This document shows positions 37,008 through 46,858 of a DNA stretch of 64,000 nucleotides, in pieces. Each line of letters begins with the position of its first letter. Position 1 is the first letter of the stretch. The notes beneath the pieces are model-generated. The model did no database searches. It saw only the letters and a program-made list of their open reading frames with translations, and was not told where the DNA came from. The translations under genes and the position numbers were made by a program. Source of the DNA: Verrucomicrobiota bacterium (lineage in GTDB: Bacteria; Verrucomicrobiota; Verrucomicrobiia; Opitutales; Opitutaceae). The stretch is from assembly GCA_023428905.1 (NCBI GenBank), contig JAEYWP010000032.1, positions 248,001 to 312,000 on the forward strand, written 5' to 3'.

Positions 37008-37904
37008 ATGGACTTCTCAACCAAATTAAACGCCCTGACCCAGCAGGTGGAAGCAGGTATTGAAGAACTGCTTCCGCCAGCGACGACGCGACCCGCACGT
37101 ATCCATGAGGCGATGCGCTACAGCATGCTGGCGGGGGGCAAGCGCCTGCGTCCCGTGCTGGTCCTGGCGGCGGCGGAGATGACGGGGCGGGATGCGTACG
37201 ACCCGCTGCCGGCCGCAGTGGCGGTGGAGTGCATCCACACGTATTCGCTGATCCATGATGACCTGCCCTGCATGGACAATGACGACCTGCGGAGGGGTCG
37301 CCCCACCGCCCACCGGCAATTCGACGAGGCGACCGCCCTGCTCGCGGGCGACGCCCTCCTCACCCAGGCCTTCCTCCTGCTCTCCGATGGATACGCCGCC
37401 AACGCGGAGCTGGCCGCGGCCCTGGTGCGCGAAGTCTCCCTCGCCGCCGGCAGCGAACGCCTGATCGGTGGGCAGATCGAGGATCTCCAGGCGGAGCGCA
37501 AGCAGGACGCCACCGCCGACGAGCTCGCCTTCATTCATCTCAACAAGACCGCCGCCATGGTGGAAGTGTCGTTGGTGATGGGCGGCCTATGCGGGCGCAT
37601 CCTGCCGGGCGAGGACTTGGAGCGGCTTCGTCTCCTCGGCCGGCACCTCGGGATGGCCTTCCAGATCATCGATGACATCCTCGACGCCACTGCCGACAGC
37701 GCCACGCTGGGGAAAACCGCGGGCAAGGACGCGCGGGCGGACAAGACGACCTACGTGAAACTCTTCGGCCTGGAGGGCGCCCGGCGCGAGGCTGCGCGGC
37801 ACACCGACGCGGCGCACGCCTCGCTCGAGGCGGTGAACGTGGGCAGCGGGGACAAGCGTTTCCTGCGCGCGTTGGTCAGTGCAATGCTCGAGCGAAAGAA
37901 ATAG
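37008..37904 (+). CDS. ispA: Polyprenyl (farnesyl/geranylgeranyl) diphosphate synthase
   Basis: Condenses isopentenyl diphosphate with allylic diphosphates to make C15-C20 precursors of quinones and undecaprenyl phosphate. The 298-residue protein has GGKRLRPVLVLAA, the first Asp-rich motif in IHDDLPCMDNDDLRRGRPT, and the second in FQIIDDILD. The spacing and the insertion within the first motif match the short-chain IspA type. The exact chain length cannot be set from sequence alone. Confidence 0.92.
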   Translation: MDFSTKLNALTQQVEAGIEELLPPATTRPARIHEAMRYSMLAGGKRLRPVLVLAAAEMTGRDAYDPLPAAVAVECIHTYSLIHDDLPCMDNDDLRRGRPTAHRQFDEATALLAGDALLTQAFLLLSDGYAANAELAAALVREVSLAAGSERLIGGQIEDLQAERKQDATADELAFIHLNKTAAMVEVSLVMGGLCGRILPGEDLERLRLLGRHLGMAFQIIDDILDATADSATLGKTAGKDARADKTTYVKLFGLEGARREAARHTDAAHASLEAVNVGSGDKRFLRALVSAMLERKK

Positions 37905-37968
37905 CCGGCGGGCGGGGGTGCCGGCGCCCGCGCCGCACGGGCGAACGTTGTATTCAGTCTCCGCGCAC

Positions 37969-37999
37969 AAAAAAAACCGCGCCCGGGAAGAGCGCGGTT
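37969..37999 (-). terminator. Rho-independent terminator of tpiA
   Basis: AACCGCGC (37975-37982) pairs with GCGCGGTT (37992-37999). On the minus strand the stem is followed by a run of T (the A tract 37969-37976). It sits 20 bases past the tpiA stop and may also serve ispA from the other side. Confidence 0.85.
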
Positions 38000-38018
38000 G
38001 AAGTGATGGGCGCGGGGT

Positions 38019-38786
38019 TTATTTCGCCGTCGCGGCCGCCTTGATCAGGTCGACGAAGCTGCGCGATTCGAGGCTGGCGCCACCGATCAGGCCGCCGTCG
38101 ATGTCCTTCTGGGCGAGAAGTTCGGGGGCGTTGGAGGGCTTCATCGAGCCGCCGTAGAGGATGCGCACCTTCTGTGCGACCGCCTCGCCAAAGAGCTTGG
38201 TGAGGAGGGAGCGGATGAAGGCATGGACCTCCTGAGCCTGCTCGGTCGTCGCCACCTTGCCGGTGCCGATCGCCCAGACGGGCTCGTAGGCAATGACCAC
38301 GCTGGTGGCGAGTTCCTTGCTCACCCCCTCGAGGCCGGCCTCGAGCTGGGTCTGCACCACCTTCAGGGTGGAGCCCGACTCGCGTTCCGCCAGGGTCTCG
38401 CCCACACAGAGGATCGGGCGCAGCTGGTTCTTCAGCGCGGCGAGGACCTTCTTGTTGATGAAGGCGTCGTTCTCCGCGAAGTAGGTCCGGCGCTCGCTGT
38501 GGCCGAGGATCACATGGGTCGCAAACAGCGCACGCAGCATCGCGGCGGAGATTTCGCCGGTGTAGGCGCCGTTGGCCTCGTGATGCATGTTCTGGGCGCC
38601 GAGCTTGACGGTCGAACCGTCCACCGCCTTGGCGACACTTTCCAGCGCGGTGAAGGGCGGGCAGACCACCACGTCCACATCGGTCAGTTTGCCGACCTCC
38701 GCGACGATCTCCTGCGTGAGCTGGAGACCATCGGACGAGGTCTTGTTCATCTTCCAGTTACCAGCGATGAGTTTCTTTCGGAGCAT
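38019..38786 (-). CDS. tpiA: Triosephosphate isomerase
   Basis: Interconverts dihydroxyacetone phosphate and glyceraldehyde 3-phosphate. The 255-residue TIM barrel has the catalytic lysine in AGNWKMN, histidine in LGHSERR, glutamate in YEPVWAIGTGK and the phosphate loop LYGGSMKPSN/GGLIGGASL. The start at 38786 matches the family N-terminus (MLRKKLIAGNWKMN). It follows pgk by 25 bases. Confidence 0.97.
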   Translation of the reverse strand: MLRKKLIAGNWKMNKTSSDGLQLTQEIVAEVGKLTDVDVVVCPPFTALESVAKAVDGSTVKLGAQNMHHEANGAYTGEISAAMLRALFATHVILGHSERRTYFAENDAFINKKVLAALKNQLRPILCVGETLAERESGSTLKVVQTQLEAGLEGVSKELATSVVIAYEPVWAIGTGKVATTEQAQEVHAFIRSLLTKLFGEAVAQKVRILYGGSMKPSNAPELLAQKDIDGGLIGGASLESRSFVDLIKAAATAK

Positions 38787-38811
38787 GGGAGGATTATTCG
38801 AGTTGGACGTT

Positions 38812-40074
<1,263 letters not shown>

Positions 40075-40253
40075 GGGAAAAAGGGATTGGGCGGGAATGC
40101 CGCCGGGCTTCAGGAGTCGAAACTAACGGTGAAGATGAGACAAAACGGCCGCGGGACGCTTACGCTGCCGCGCGGGCCGAAAACGAGACGAGGAGCGGCG
40201 CGAGTGGAGCTTCAGATCGGCTCACCTCGCTGCCCGCTCCTCGTAATTCGCTA

Positions 40254-40278
40254 CAAAAAGCGAAGGCCTGTGCCTTCG
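40254..40278 (-). terminator. Rho-independent terminator of gapA
   Basis: CGAAGGC (40261-40267) pairs with GCCTTCG (40272-40278). Read on the minus strand the stem is followed by CTTTTTG. The stem begins three bases after the gapA stop codon. Confidence 0.8.
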
Positions 40279-40281
40279 GGC

Positions 40282-41328
40282 TTAGAGCTTGGTGCCGACC
40301 TTCTTGAGGAGGTCGATGCAGCGGTTGCTGTAGCCCCACTCATTGTCGTACCAGCTGACGAGCTTGAAGAAGTTCTTGTTCAGCTCGATCGAGGAGCCCG
40401 CGTCGAAGATCGACGAGCGCTTGTCGTGGATGAAGTCAGAAGAAACGACCTCGTCGGTGGTGTAACCGAGGATACCGCTCATGTAGGTCTCGGAGGCCTT
40501 CTTGAGGGCGCCCTTGATCTCGTCGAGGGAGGTGTCCTTGGTGGTCTTGAAGGTCAGGTCGACCACGGAGACGGTCGGGACCGGAACGCGGAAGGCCATG
40601 CCGGTGAGCTTGCCCTTCACTTCAGGGAGAACCAGCGCGACCGCCTTGGCGGCACCCGTGGTGGACGGGATGATGTTCTGCGCGGCGGTACGGCCACCCT
40701 TCCAGTCCTTCTTCGAGGGACCGTCGACCGTCTTCTGGGTCGCGGTGTAGGCGTGGACCGTCGTCATCAGACCTTCGCTCAGGCCGAAACCTTCCTTCAG
40801 GATGACGTGCACCAGCGGGGCCAGGCAGTTCGTCGTGCAGGAGGCGTTCGAAATGATGTTGTGCTTGGCGGCGTCGTACTTGTCGTCGTTCACGCCCATC
40901 ACGATGGTGATGTCTTCACCCTTCGCAGGGGCGGAGATGATGACCTTCTTGGCACCGGCGGCGATGTGGCCCTTGGCCTTTTCCGCGTCGGTGAAGAGAC
41001 CGGTGGACTCGATTACGACCTGCACGCCCAGGGCGCCCCAGGGAAGTTCGGCGGGGCTCTTGGCGCTGACCACCTTGATTTCGTGGCCGTTGACCACGAG
41101 CACGTCATCCTCGGCCTTGTCGGCGGCGGACTTCTTCGAGCTCACGGTGCCGTTGAACTTACCCTGCGTGGAGTCGTACTGCAGCAGGTAGGCCAGGTTG
41201 TCGGCCGGGACGATGTCGCCGACGGCAACAACGTCGAAGGTCGAGCCGAGAAGGCCCTGCTCAACCAGAGCGCGGAAGACAAGACGGCCAATGCGGCCGA
41301 AACCATTGATAGCAACTTTAACTGCCAT
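40282..41328 (-). CDS. gapA: Glyceraldehyde-3-phosphate dehydrogenase, type I
   Basis: Oxidises glyceraldehyde 3-phosphate with NAD to 1,3-bisphosphoglycerate. The 348-residue protein starts with INGFGRIGRLVFRAL (Rossmann fold) and has the active-site cysteine in SNASCTTNCLAPL, the catalytic histidine in TTVHAYTATQ, and the C-terminal WYDNEWGYSNR. The start is preceded by GGAG at a suitable distance. With pgk and tpiA it forms a lower-glycolysis block. Confidence 0.97.
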   Translation of the reverse strand: MAVKVAINGFGRIGRLVFRALVEQGLLGSTFDVVAVGDIVPADNLAYLLQYDSTQGKFNGTVSSKKSAADKAEDDVLVVNGHEIKVVSAKSPAELPWGALGVQVVIESTGLFTDAEKAKGHIAAGAKKVIISAPAKGEDITIVMGVNDDKYDAAKHNIISNASCTTNCLAPLVHVILKEGFGLSEGLMTTVHAYTATQKTVDGPSKKDWKGGRTAAQNIIPSTTGAAKAVALVLPEVKGKLTGMAFRVPVPTVSVVDLTFKTTKDTSLDEIKGALKKASETYMSGILGYTTDEVVSSDFIHDKRSSIFDAGSSIELNKNFFKLVSWYDNEWGYSNRCIDLLKKVGTKL

Positions 41329-41446
41329 GGGAAGGACTCCGGGTAGGGATGATTGTGTACTGTTTTACGATGAGCCGCATCCGGGGACGCGGAGACGCGA
41401 GTGAAGCCGCCTTAATGAGGCCTTGGCAAGGGTTTTGGGGCTGCGG

Positions 41447-41481
41447 GCGCAAACATGCGCAAGAAACCGCAATAAATGCGG
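41447..41481 (-). terminator. Two adjacent small hairpins after the GH13 gene
   Basis: CCGCA/TGCGG (41467-41481, 5-base loop) and GCGCA/TGCGC (41447-41460, 4-base loop) lie back to back. Read on the minus strand, the first is followed by TTTCTT. They sit just after the GH13 stop and well upstream of gapA, so a weak terminator is likely. Confidence 0.4.
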
Positions 41482-41493
41482 GCAACTGTGTCC

Positions 41494-43923
41494 CTACCCC
41501 TCGCTGATCCACAACCCGCAGGTCAGGCCGAAGACAAAAAGCGCCTCTTCCACTGGCTGGCGGGGAGCATTCCGCCGGGCATCGAAGAAGTGCTCGTGGT
41601 CGGCCACCTGCCGCCACTCGCCCTCGACGGTGGCGGCGTCCAGGGAGATCGAAACATCCTCCGTCCCCGGATTGACTACAAAAAGGAGACGGGTGCGTCC
41701 CTGTGAGTAGTCCGCATTGTACACCGTCGCCGCAGCCAGGCCCTGCGGGGCGAAGAAGAAGCGAAAGAACCCTTCGCTCGGCCGGGAGAACTGCCGCAGG
41801 AGGCGGCCTTCCGCGGAACGTCGGAAGCTGATCCAGTCCGCAAAGTAAGCGTGGGTGGTGGGGAAGCGGAAGATCCTGCGGTAGTCGAGGGCGTTCAGGT
41901 CCCCGCGCAGGTAGGTGTTGTTCACCCCCTGCTTCGAGCGAAGAAAATCCTGCCCGGCCGACACCATCGGGATGCCGATGGAGGCAAACAGCACCGCCGC
42001 CATCAGGTGGGTGCGCCGGCGGTCGTTGGCGGTGGGATTGTGGCCGTTTCCATCCGCGTTCTCCGTAATGTTGTCGATCCAGGTGCGGTCGTCGTGGGAC
42101 TCGGAATAGTTCACCGTCTGCGCGGGCCACTTGGCAAAGTGCCAGGGCGATCCCTTCAGGTAATACTCATAACCCTCGCGGGTCCCGCCGCCGCGCACGT
42201 AGTCGCGCACGAAGTTGCGGTATCCGTCGTTCCACGACGCCCAACCCGTCTCCTTCAGCGCCCCGGCGATGTGCCCGCGGAAACTCCAGGGCTCGGCAAT
42301 GAGGATGACGTCGGGCTTCACCCGCTTGAGAGCGGTCTCGATTTCCTGCAACACCCCGACACCCAGCAGTTCCGCCAGGTCGAAACGGAAGCCGTCGACC
42401 CCGTACACCTCCACGAGGTGAACCAGGCTGTCGATGATCAGACGGGTGGCCATGGCCGCCCCGGCCCTCAGGTCGTTGCCACACCCGCTCCAGTTCGACA
42501 TCCTGCCGGAGCTGTCCATCTCGAAGTAATACAGGCGGTCGATGAACATGAGGTGCGCAGGCTCGCCGACATGGTTGTAGACGACGTCGATCAGCACGGC
42601 CATGCCGCGGCGGTGGAAGGCCTGCACCAACGCCTGGAACTCCTTCACCCCGGACGCGCGCTTCGCGTCGAGCGCGTAGCTGCTCTCCGGCGCAAAGTAG
42701 CTGTTGGTCATGTAGCCCCAGTGGTACTCCTCGTCCGTGCGATTATCGAACTCGTGCACGGGCTGCAGTTCGACCGCGTTGACACCGAGGCGGTGGAGGT
42801 AAAAGCCCGGGCTCTCGACCCAGCGGCGCAGGCCCGAGAAACCACGGCGTTCCGCAGGCGTGAGTTTGACGGGGGCCAGTGCAGTCAGGTCGCGCACATG
42901 CGCCTCCGCGATCACGAGGTCCTGCCAGGCCGGGGTCTGGAAGCTGCGGTCCGCCTTCCCCACCCAATGTGCATCCAGCACGATGCCGGGGCCGTCCCGG
43001 CTGACAGTCGCCTGGGCATACGGATCGAGGATGCGGTGCTGGGGATCGAAGTCGCCGTACTGGTCGTGCGGCCCCTCGACCTGGTACCAGTAGAACCAGC
43101 CGTGCAGGTTCTCTGCCAGGGTGATCTCCCACACCAGGTCGGCGCGCTTGACCAGGCTGTACTGGTGGGCCTCCTCCGCCCGGGCGAGATCATCAATCAG
43201 GTTTAGGGTCACGCTGCGTGCTCGCGGCGCAAACAGGCGAAAGCTCGTCTCCCGACCGTGCACGCGCGCCCCCAGTGGGACGTCGCTCGCGAGCTGGAAA
43301 AAGAAGGAGCCCGGACGCAGCGCCACCCGCTCGCCCTCCCCGAAGGCAACCCACCATTCTTCGGAAAGATCGAATGGTTTTTCGACGGTGAACTGAAACA
43401 GGTGCTGGCCGGTGCGCTCCGGCTCGATCGCGTGATTCACGTTGCCCGCCTCGTCGCGCACCGCATTCGGCGCGGAGGGAGAAACCTCCAGCCAGCGGTG
43501 CTTTCCGGTGACAAACTTGAAGCGCATGTGCGGCGCGCCGTAAAAGCGCTCCGCGGGACGTAGTGAGAGGATCAGGACGGGCGTGCCCGCCAGGCTGGCG
43601 GGGCGCAGCCGCCACTCATCGCGGCCGACCGCCTCCTGCCACCGATTGAAGTCGCCGGCGAGATAGACCTCCTCCGCGGCGAGCTCCGGATGCCGGTCCA
43701 GCCGGAGGAAGAAATAGATCTCGCTCTTCCGGTTCACGAAATAGCCGCTCTCCGCCCCGAAGGCAAAATCGGGGACCTTCGTGAAGGTCGTGAAATGAAC
43801 CGCGTGCGGCCCCAGCACGATGGGGGGTATCTGCCGCGCCCGCCAGTCCCGCGAGAGTTCGATCACTCCGCGGGTCGGCGTCTCCAGCCAGGCCTTGGCT
43901 ATCTTCTTGTCACGTGTCGCCAT
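41494..43923 (-). CDS. GH13 alpha-glucan debranching enzyme (pullulanase/isoamylase-like)
   Basis: An 809-residue glycoside hydrolase with no signal peptide, so cytoplasmic. Beta-rich N-terminal domains, including CBM48-like modules (around 60-330), precede a GH13 barrel with conserved regions LIDVVYNHVGE (I), DGFRFDLAELLG (II, nucleophile Asp), ILIAEPWSFRG (III, acid Glu) and NYSESHDDRTW (IV). HWGYMTNSYFAPE replaces the pullulanase YNWGYDP motif. Hydrolysis of alpha-1,6 branches in glycogen or imported glucans is the best inference; amylase-like activity is possible. It starts 8 bases after the phosphatase-superfamily gene. Confidence 0.83.
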   Translation of the reverse strand: MATRDKKIAKAWLETPTRGVIELSRDWRARQIPPIVLGPHAVHFTTFTKVPDFAFGAESGYFVNRKSEIYFFLRLDRHPELAAEEVYLAGDFNRWQEAVGRDEWRLRPASLAGTPVLILSLRPAERFYGAPHMRFKFVTGKHRWLEVSPSAPNAVRDEAGNVNHAIEPERTGQHLFQFTVEKPFDLSEEWWVAFGEGERVALRPGSFFFQLASDVPLGARVHGRETSFRLFAPRARSVTLNLIDDLARAEEAHQYSLVKRADLVWEITLAENLHGWFYWYQVEGPHDQYGDFDPQHRILDPYAQATVSRDGPGIVLDAHWVGKADRSFQTPAWQDLVIAEAHVRDLTALAPVKLTPAERRGFSGLRRWVESPGFYLHRLGVNAVELQPVHEFDNRTDEEYHWGYMTNSYFAPESSYALDAKRASGVKEFQALVQAFHRRGMAVLIDVVYNHVGEPAHLMFIDRLYYFEMDSSGRMSNWSGCGNDLRAGAAMATRLIIDSLVHLVEVYGVDGFRFDLAELLGVGVLQEIETALKRVKPDVILIAEPWSFRGHIAGALKETGWASWNDGYRNFVRDYVRGGGTREGYEYYLKGSPWHFAKWPAQTVNYSESHDDRTWIDNITENADGNGHNPTANDRRRTHLMAAVLFASIGIPMVSAGQDFLRSKQGVNNTYLRGDLNALDYRRIFRFPTTHAYFADWISFRRSAEGRLLRQFSRPSEGFFRFFFAPQGLAAATVYNADYSQGRTRLLFVVNPGTEDVSISLDAATVEGEWRQVADHEHFFDARRNAPRQPVEEALFVFGLTCGLWISEG

Positions 43924-43931
43924 GGTGCGGT

Positions 43932-44855
43932 TCAGGGAGCGAAGGCCTGCAGGATCGGTTTGCCATCAAAGTAGGGAGGGATGCGCAGCCCCAGCAGATG
44001 GCAGGCCGTCGCGGCAGTGTCTTCAGTATTGATCTCAAGGCTGGCCAGCTGCGTCAGGTCGAAACCCTCGCGGACACCCGGACCGCTGATGATCCAGGGG
44101 ATGTGCCGGCTGCGGGCATCCTCCGGACCATGGCTGCGCCCCGCGCCGCCGTGGTCGGCCGAAACGATGATGAGGGTGGATGCGCGTGTCCCGGCACGCT
44201 CCATCGCGGCGAGCACCTCGCCCAGCTCCCGGTCGGTCTGCTCGATCGCCGCCAGTTGCTCCGCCGACCCCCAGCCACGTCCGTGGCCCGTGGCATCGAC
44301 ATCCGGAAAATGGATAAAGAGCAGCTGCGGCTTGTGCGTTTCAATGATCCGGGAGGCATCCGCCACCACCTCGGCGTTGGCGGGGTAGCGGTTCTCCTCC
44401 ACGATCGCGGCGTACGTCACGGTGCCGGGTTTGTTGAGGAAGGAGAACTTCGACTTGCCCGAAACCAACGCGGTGCTGTATCCGGCCTGGCGGGCGAGCT
44501 CGAAAATCGTAGGGACATACGGATACACCGGCTGGCTCAGGGGGATGTCACGGTTCCAGTCGATCCCATGCTTCCAAGGCTGGACGCCGGTCAGCATGCT
44601 GACATGGGACGGCAGCGTGACCGCGACCGCGGTGGTGCGGGCCCACCAGGAATAGGAGCCGGTCCGCGCGAGCGCCCGCAGGTTGGGCATGTCGGCCCAC
44701 AGTGCGCGGTCCGGCCGCAAACCATCGATGCTGATGATGCACACATGCTCGACCGCGGGGATGGGGCGCTGGGGGGCGGTGACGGGGACGCCGACCTGGG
44801 CGCGAGCGACGGCAACGGCGAACAGGGCGAGAAGAAGGACGAGGAGGGGCCGCAT
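43932..44855 (-). CDS. Exported alkaline phosphatase-superfamily (nucleotide pyrophosphatase-like) enzyme
   Basis: A 307-residue exported protein with a signal peptide ending near residue 20 (AVAVARA). The type I phosphodiesterase/NPP fold shows the first metal aspartate in ISIDGLRPD, the threonine nucleophile in VTLPSHVSMLTG, the metal pair in HFPDVDATGHG and SADHGG with its Asp-His. These enzymes split phosphodiesters or pyrophosphates; the substrate is unknown. I use the ATG at 44855; upstream sequence runs into the divergent mnmA. Co-directional with the GH13 gene, 8 bases apart. Confidence 0.82.
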   Translation of the reverse strand: MRPLLVLLLALFAVAVARAQVGVPVTAPQRPIPAVEHVCIISIDGLRPDRALWADMPNLRALARTGSYSWWARTTAVAVTLPSHVSMLTGVQPWKHGIDWNRDIPLSQPVYPYVPTIFELARQAGYSTALVSGKSKFSFLNKPGTVTYAAIVEENRYPANAEVVADASRIIETHKPQLLFIHFPDVDATGHGRGWGSAEQLAAIEQTDRELGEVLAAMERAGTRASTLIIVSADHGGAGRSHGPEDARSRHIPWIISGPGVREGFDLTQLASLEINTEDTAATACHLLGLRIPPYFDGKPILQAFAP

Positions 44856-44976
44856 GGAAGCACGAGCAAACCAGCCCCGCTGGCCAAGTAAAGGACGCGA
44901 CCGCGCCATCACCCGCGGGCGCGATCTGCACCGCGCGTTGACAAACCCGCCGTCCCCTCCCCCGCTGGGAGGCTGC

Positions 44977-46248
44977 ATGGTCTCCCGGGAACGTATCCTC
45001 GTTGGTCTGTCCGGTGGTGTGGACAGCTCGGTCGCCGCCCTCCTGCTCAAGCGCCAGGGCCACGACGTGGCGGGCGCTTACATGAAAAACTGGATCAACG
45101 AGGACAACGTGATCGGCCACTGTCCCTGGCAGGAGGACATCGAGGACGCACGGCGGGTGGCGGAACAGATCGGGATCGATTTCCAGGTCGTGAACCTGAT
45201 GGGTGACTACCGCGAAAAGGTCGTCGGGTATTTGCTGGATGGATATCAGCGTGGTCTCACCCCGAACCCGGACATCATGTGCAACCGCGAGATCAAATTC
45301 GGGGTCTTCCGCGCCTGGGCCAGGGACCATGGTTTCGACGCGGTCGCCACCGGGCATTACGCGCGCCGCGTCGCGGTGAGTGAACTGCCCTTGTCGGGCT
45401 CACGCCCCCCCGCAGGGGCGGCTGGCGAGCTGACTCGAGACGTCCGCACTGCCACCGTTTCCCCGCTTCTCGAGGCCCCCTCTGACCATCCATCCCCGAG
45501 TGCTGCCCGCGGGTTCAGCTCGTCCGGGGTGACCGACGTTGTCCGACCACAGTGTCCCACATTCGCGCAACCGGATGCGTTCGCCCTGCTGGAGGGGGCG
45601 GACAAAAACAAGGACCAGTCCTACTTCCTTGCGCTGCTCGCACAGGACCAACTGGTGGACGCGCGTTTTCCCATCGGTCACCTCACCAAACCGGAACTGC
45701 GCGAGCTGGCGACCGAGGCGGGACTGGCCACCGCCGCCAAGAAGGACAGCCAGGGGATCTGCTTCATCGGAGAGGTGAAGATGCAGGATTTTCTCCGGCA
45801 GTATGTGCCCGACCGGCCGGGGCCGATCCTTCGCGCCACCGACGGCCGGGTGCTGGGTGAGCACCGGGGTTTGCACTATTACACCATCGGACAGCGGCGG
45901 GGCATCGGCATTCCTTCCAACACGGACTTCCAGAAATACGTCGTGGTCGGGAAGCGTGCGGCCGACAATGCGCTCCTCGTGGCGTTTGATGCACCGGAGG
46001 CGCCGGGCCTGTTTGTGCGGGAGGCGCGGGTGCATTCCCTGCGCTGGAATGCGCCCGAGGTGTCCGCCGCAAGTCCCCTGGAAGGGCGGGTCCGCTATCG
46101 CGATCCGCGGGTCAAACTGGATTTTTTACCGGAAGGAAACGGTTGCGCGCGCGTGCGCTTCCACGAGCCGCAGCGGGCGGTCGCCTCCGGCCAGATCCTC
46201 GCCCTGCACGACGGGGAGCGCCTGCTCGGCGGTGGTGTCTTCGCCTAG
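44977..46248 (+). CDS. mnmA: tRNA-specific 2-thiouridylase with an internal insertion
   Basis: Thiolates the wobble uridine (position 34) of Lys, Glu and Gln tRNAs. The 423-residue protein has the PP-loop GLSGGVDSSV, the nucleophile region NPDIMCNREIKF, the ATGHYARR segment, NKDQSYFLALL and catalytic cysteine GICFIGEVK. The family is usually about 360-370 residues; here roughly 60 extra residues (about 135-200), rich in Ser, Pro, Ala and Gly, sit between the ATGHYAR segment and the NKDQSYF segment. All catalytic residues remain in frame, so the gene is probably functional. Divergent from the phosphatase gene. Confidence 0.93.
   Translation: MVSRERILVGLSGGVDSSVAALLLKRQGHDVAGAYMKNWINEDNVIGHCPWQEDIEDARRVAEQIGIDFQVVNLMGDYREKVVGYLLDGYQRGLTPNPDIMCNREIKFGVFRAWARDHGFDAVATGHYARRVAVSELPLSGSRPPAGAAGELTRDVRTATVSPLLEAPSDHPSPSAARGFSSSGVTDVVRPQCPTFAQPDAFALLEGADKNKDQSYFLALLAQDQLVDARFPIGHLTKPELRELATEAGLATAAKKDSQGICFIGEVKMQDFLRQYVPDRPGPILRATDGRVLGEHRGLHYYTIGQRRGIGIPSNTDFQKYVVVGKRAADNALLVAFDAPEAPGLFVREARVHSLRWNAPEVSAASPLEGRVRYRDPRVKLDFLPEGNGCARVRFHEPQRAVASGQILALHDGERLLGGGVFA
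45379..45576 (+). other. In-frame insertion within mnmA
   Basis: About 198 bases with no counterpart in typical MnmA. The encoded peptide is low-complexity. The DNA contains short palindromes: GTGAG at 45376-45380 with CTCAC at 45399-45403 enclosing GCCC/GGGC, and GCCCC/GGGGC at 45404-45419. It looks like a small palindromic element that has been domesticated in frame, but repetition elsewhere cannot be tested here. Confidence 0.5.
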
Positions 46249-46266
46249 CGCGCGGCGGCGCGGATC

Positions 46267-46326
46267 TTGTCAAGAGTCAAGACATGACCCCTTAGGTTTA
46301 AGGGGTCATGTCTTGACTCTTGACAA
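46267..46326. repeat. Perfect palindrome with 28-bp arms (REP-like element)
   Basis: Bases 46267-46294 (beginning TTGTCAAGAGTCAAGACATG) pair perfectly with 46299-46326 around a GGTT loop. This is far longer than a normal terminator and has no base mismatch. The TCAAGAGTCAAGAC wording resembles palindromic repeats I associate with REP elements mobilised by IS200-like (RAYT) transposases. It lies between the convergent mnmA and TPR-lipoprotein genes and could also end both transcripts. Confidence 0.8.
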
Positions 46327-46343
46327 TTCAGGCATCGTTCGGG

Positions 46344-46850
46344 TCAGAGCCCGACTTTTTTCATCTGCGGGTTGGCGAGCATGTCGTCGATCACCTTGCC
46401 CTCGACAAAGATCTTCACGTCGCGGTCGTCCTTGTGGTCCTTCGCCGCCTTGTCCAGCAGCTTGCGGGCGTCGGCCTCGCGACCGAGAAGGAGGAGGATC
46501 TCGATTTCCGCCAGCAGCGGGGCAGTATCCGTCTTGTCGCGACGGTACTCGGCCTGGACGAGATCGCGGGCCTTTTCATAGGCTTTCCGCGCCCCGGAGG
46601 TGTTGTCCATCAGCTTGTGCACCGCCCCGAGCTGCATCCAGTAGCGCGCGATCTCGCCATCGAGCTTCACCGCCTGCTCCAGCAGGGTGCGGGCGCGGGT
46701 GTAGTCGCGGATCTGGACCGCAAAATCCGCCTCGCTGGCGTGCTGCGCGGCCTCGGCGCGCACTGCGACCGGGACCTCCTTGGGTTTATCCTTGCAGCCG
46801 GCGGCAAGGAGCAGCGCGGCGGCGAGACAGGGAACCAACAGTTTCTTCAT
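46344..46850 (-). CDS. TPR-like lipoprotein
   Basis: A 168-residue exported protein. The signal peptide ends in a lipobox LAAGC (cysteine about residue 19). Residues 35-150 are helical with TPR-like units, for example YTRARTLLEQAVKLDGE and GARKAYEKARDL. The ATG at 46850 is preferred to a TTG at 46862 that overlaps the ATPase gene. It lies 8 bases after the GspE/PilB gene, so a role as a pilotin-like or assembly lipoprotein for that system is possible but unproven. Confidence 0.75.
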   Translation of the reverse strand: MKKLLVPCLAAALLLAAGCKDKPKEVPVAVRAEAAQHASEADFAVQIRDYTRARTLLEQAVKLDGEIARYWMQLGAVHKLMDNTSGARKAYEKARDLVQAEYRRDKTDTAPLLAEIEILLLLGREADARKLLDKAAKDHKDDRDVKIFVEGKVIDDMLANPQMKKVGL

Positions 46851-46858
46851 GACTCGTT

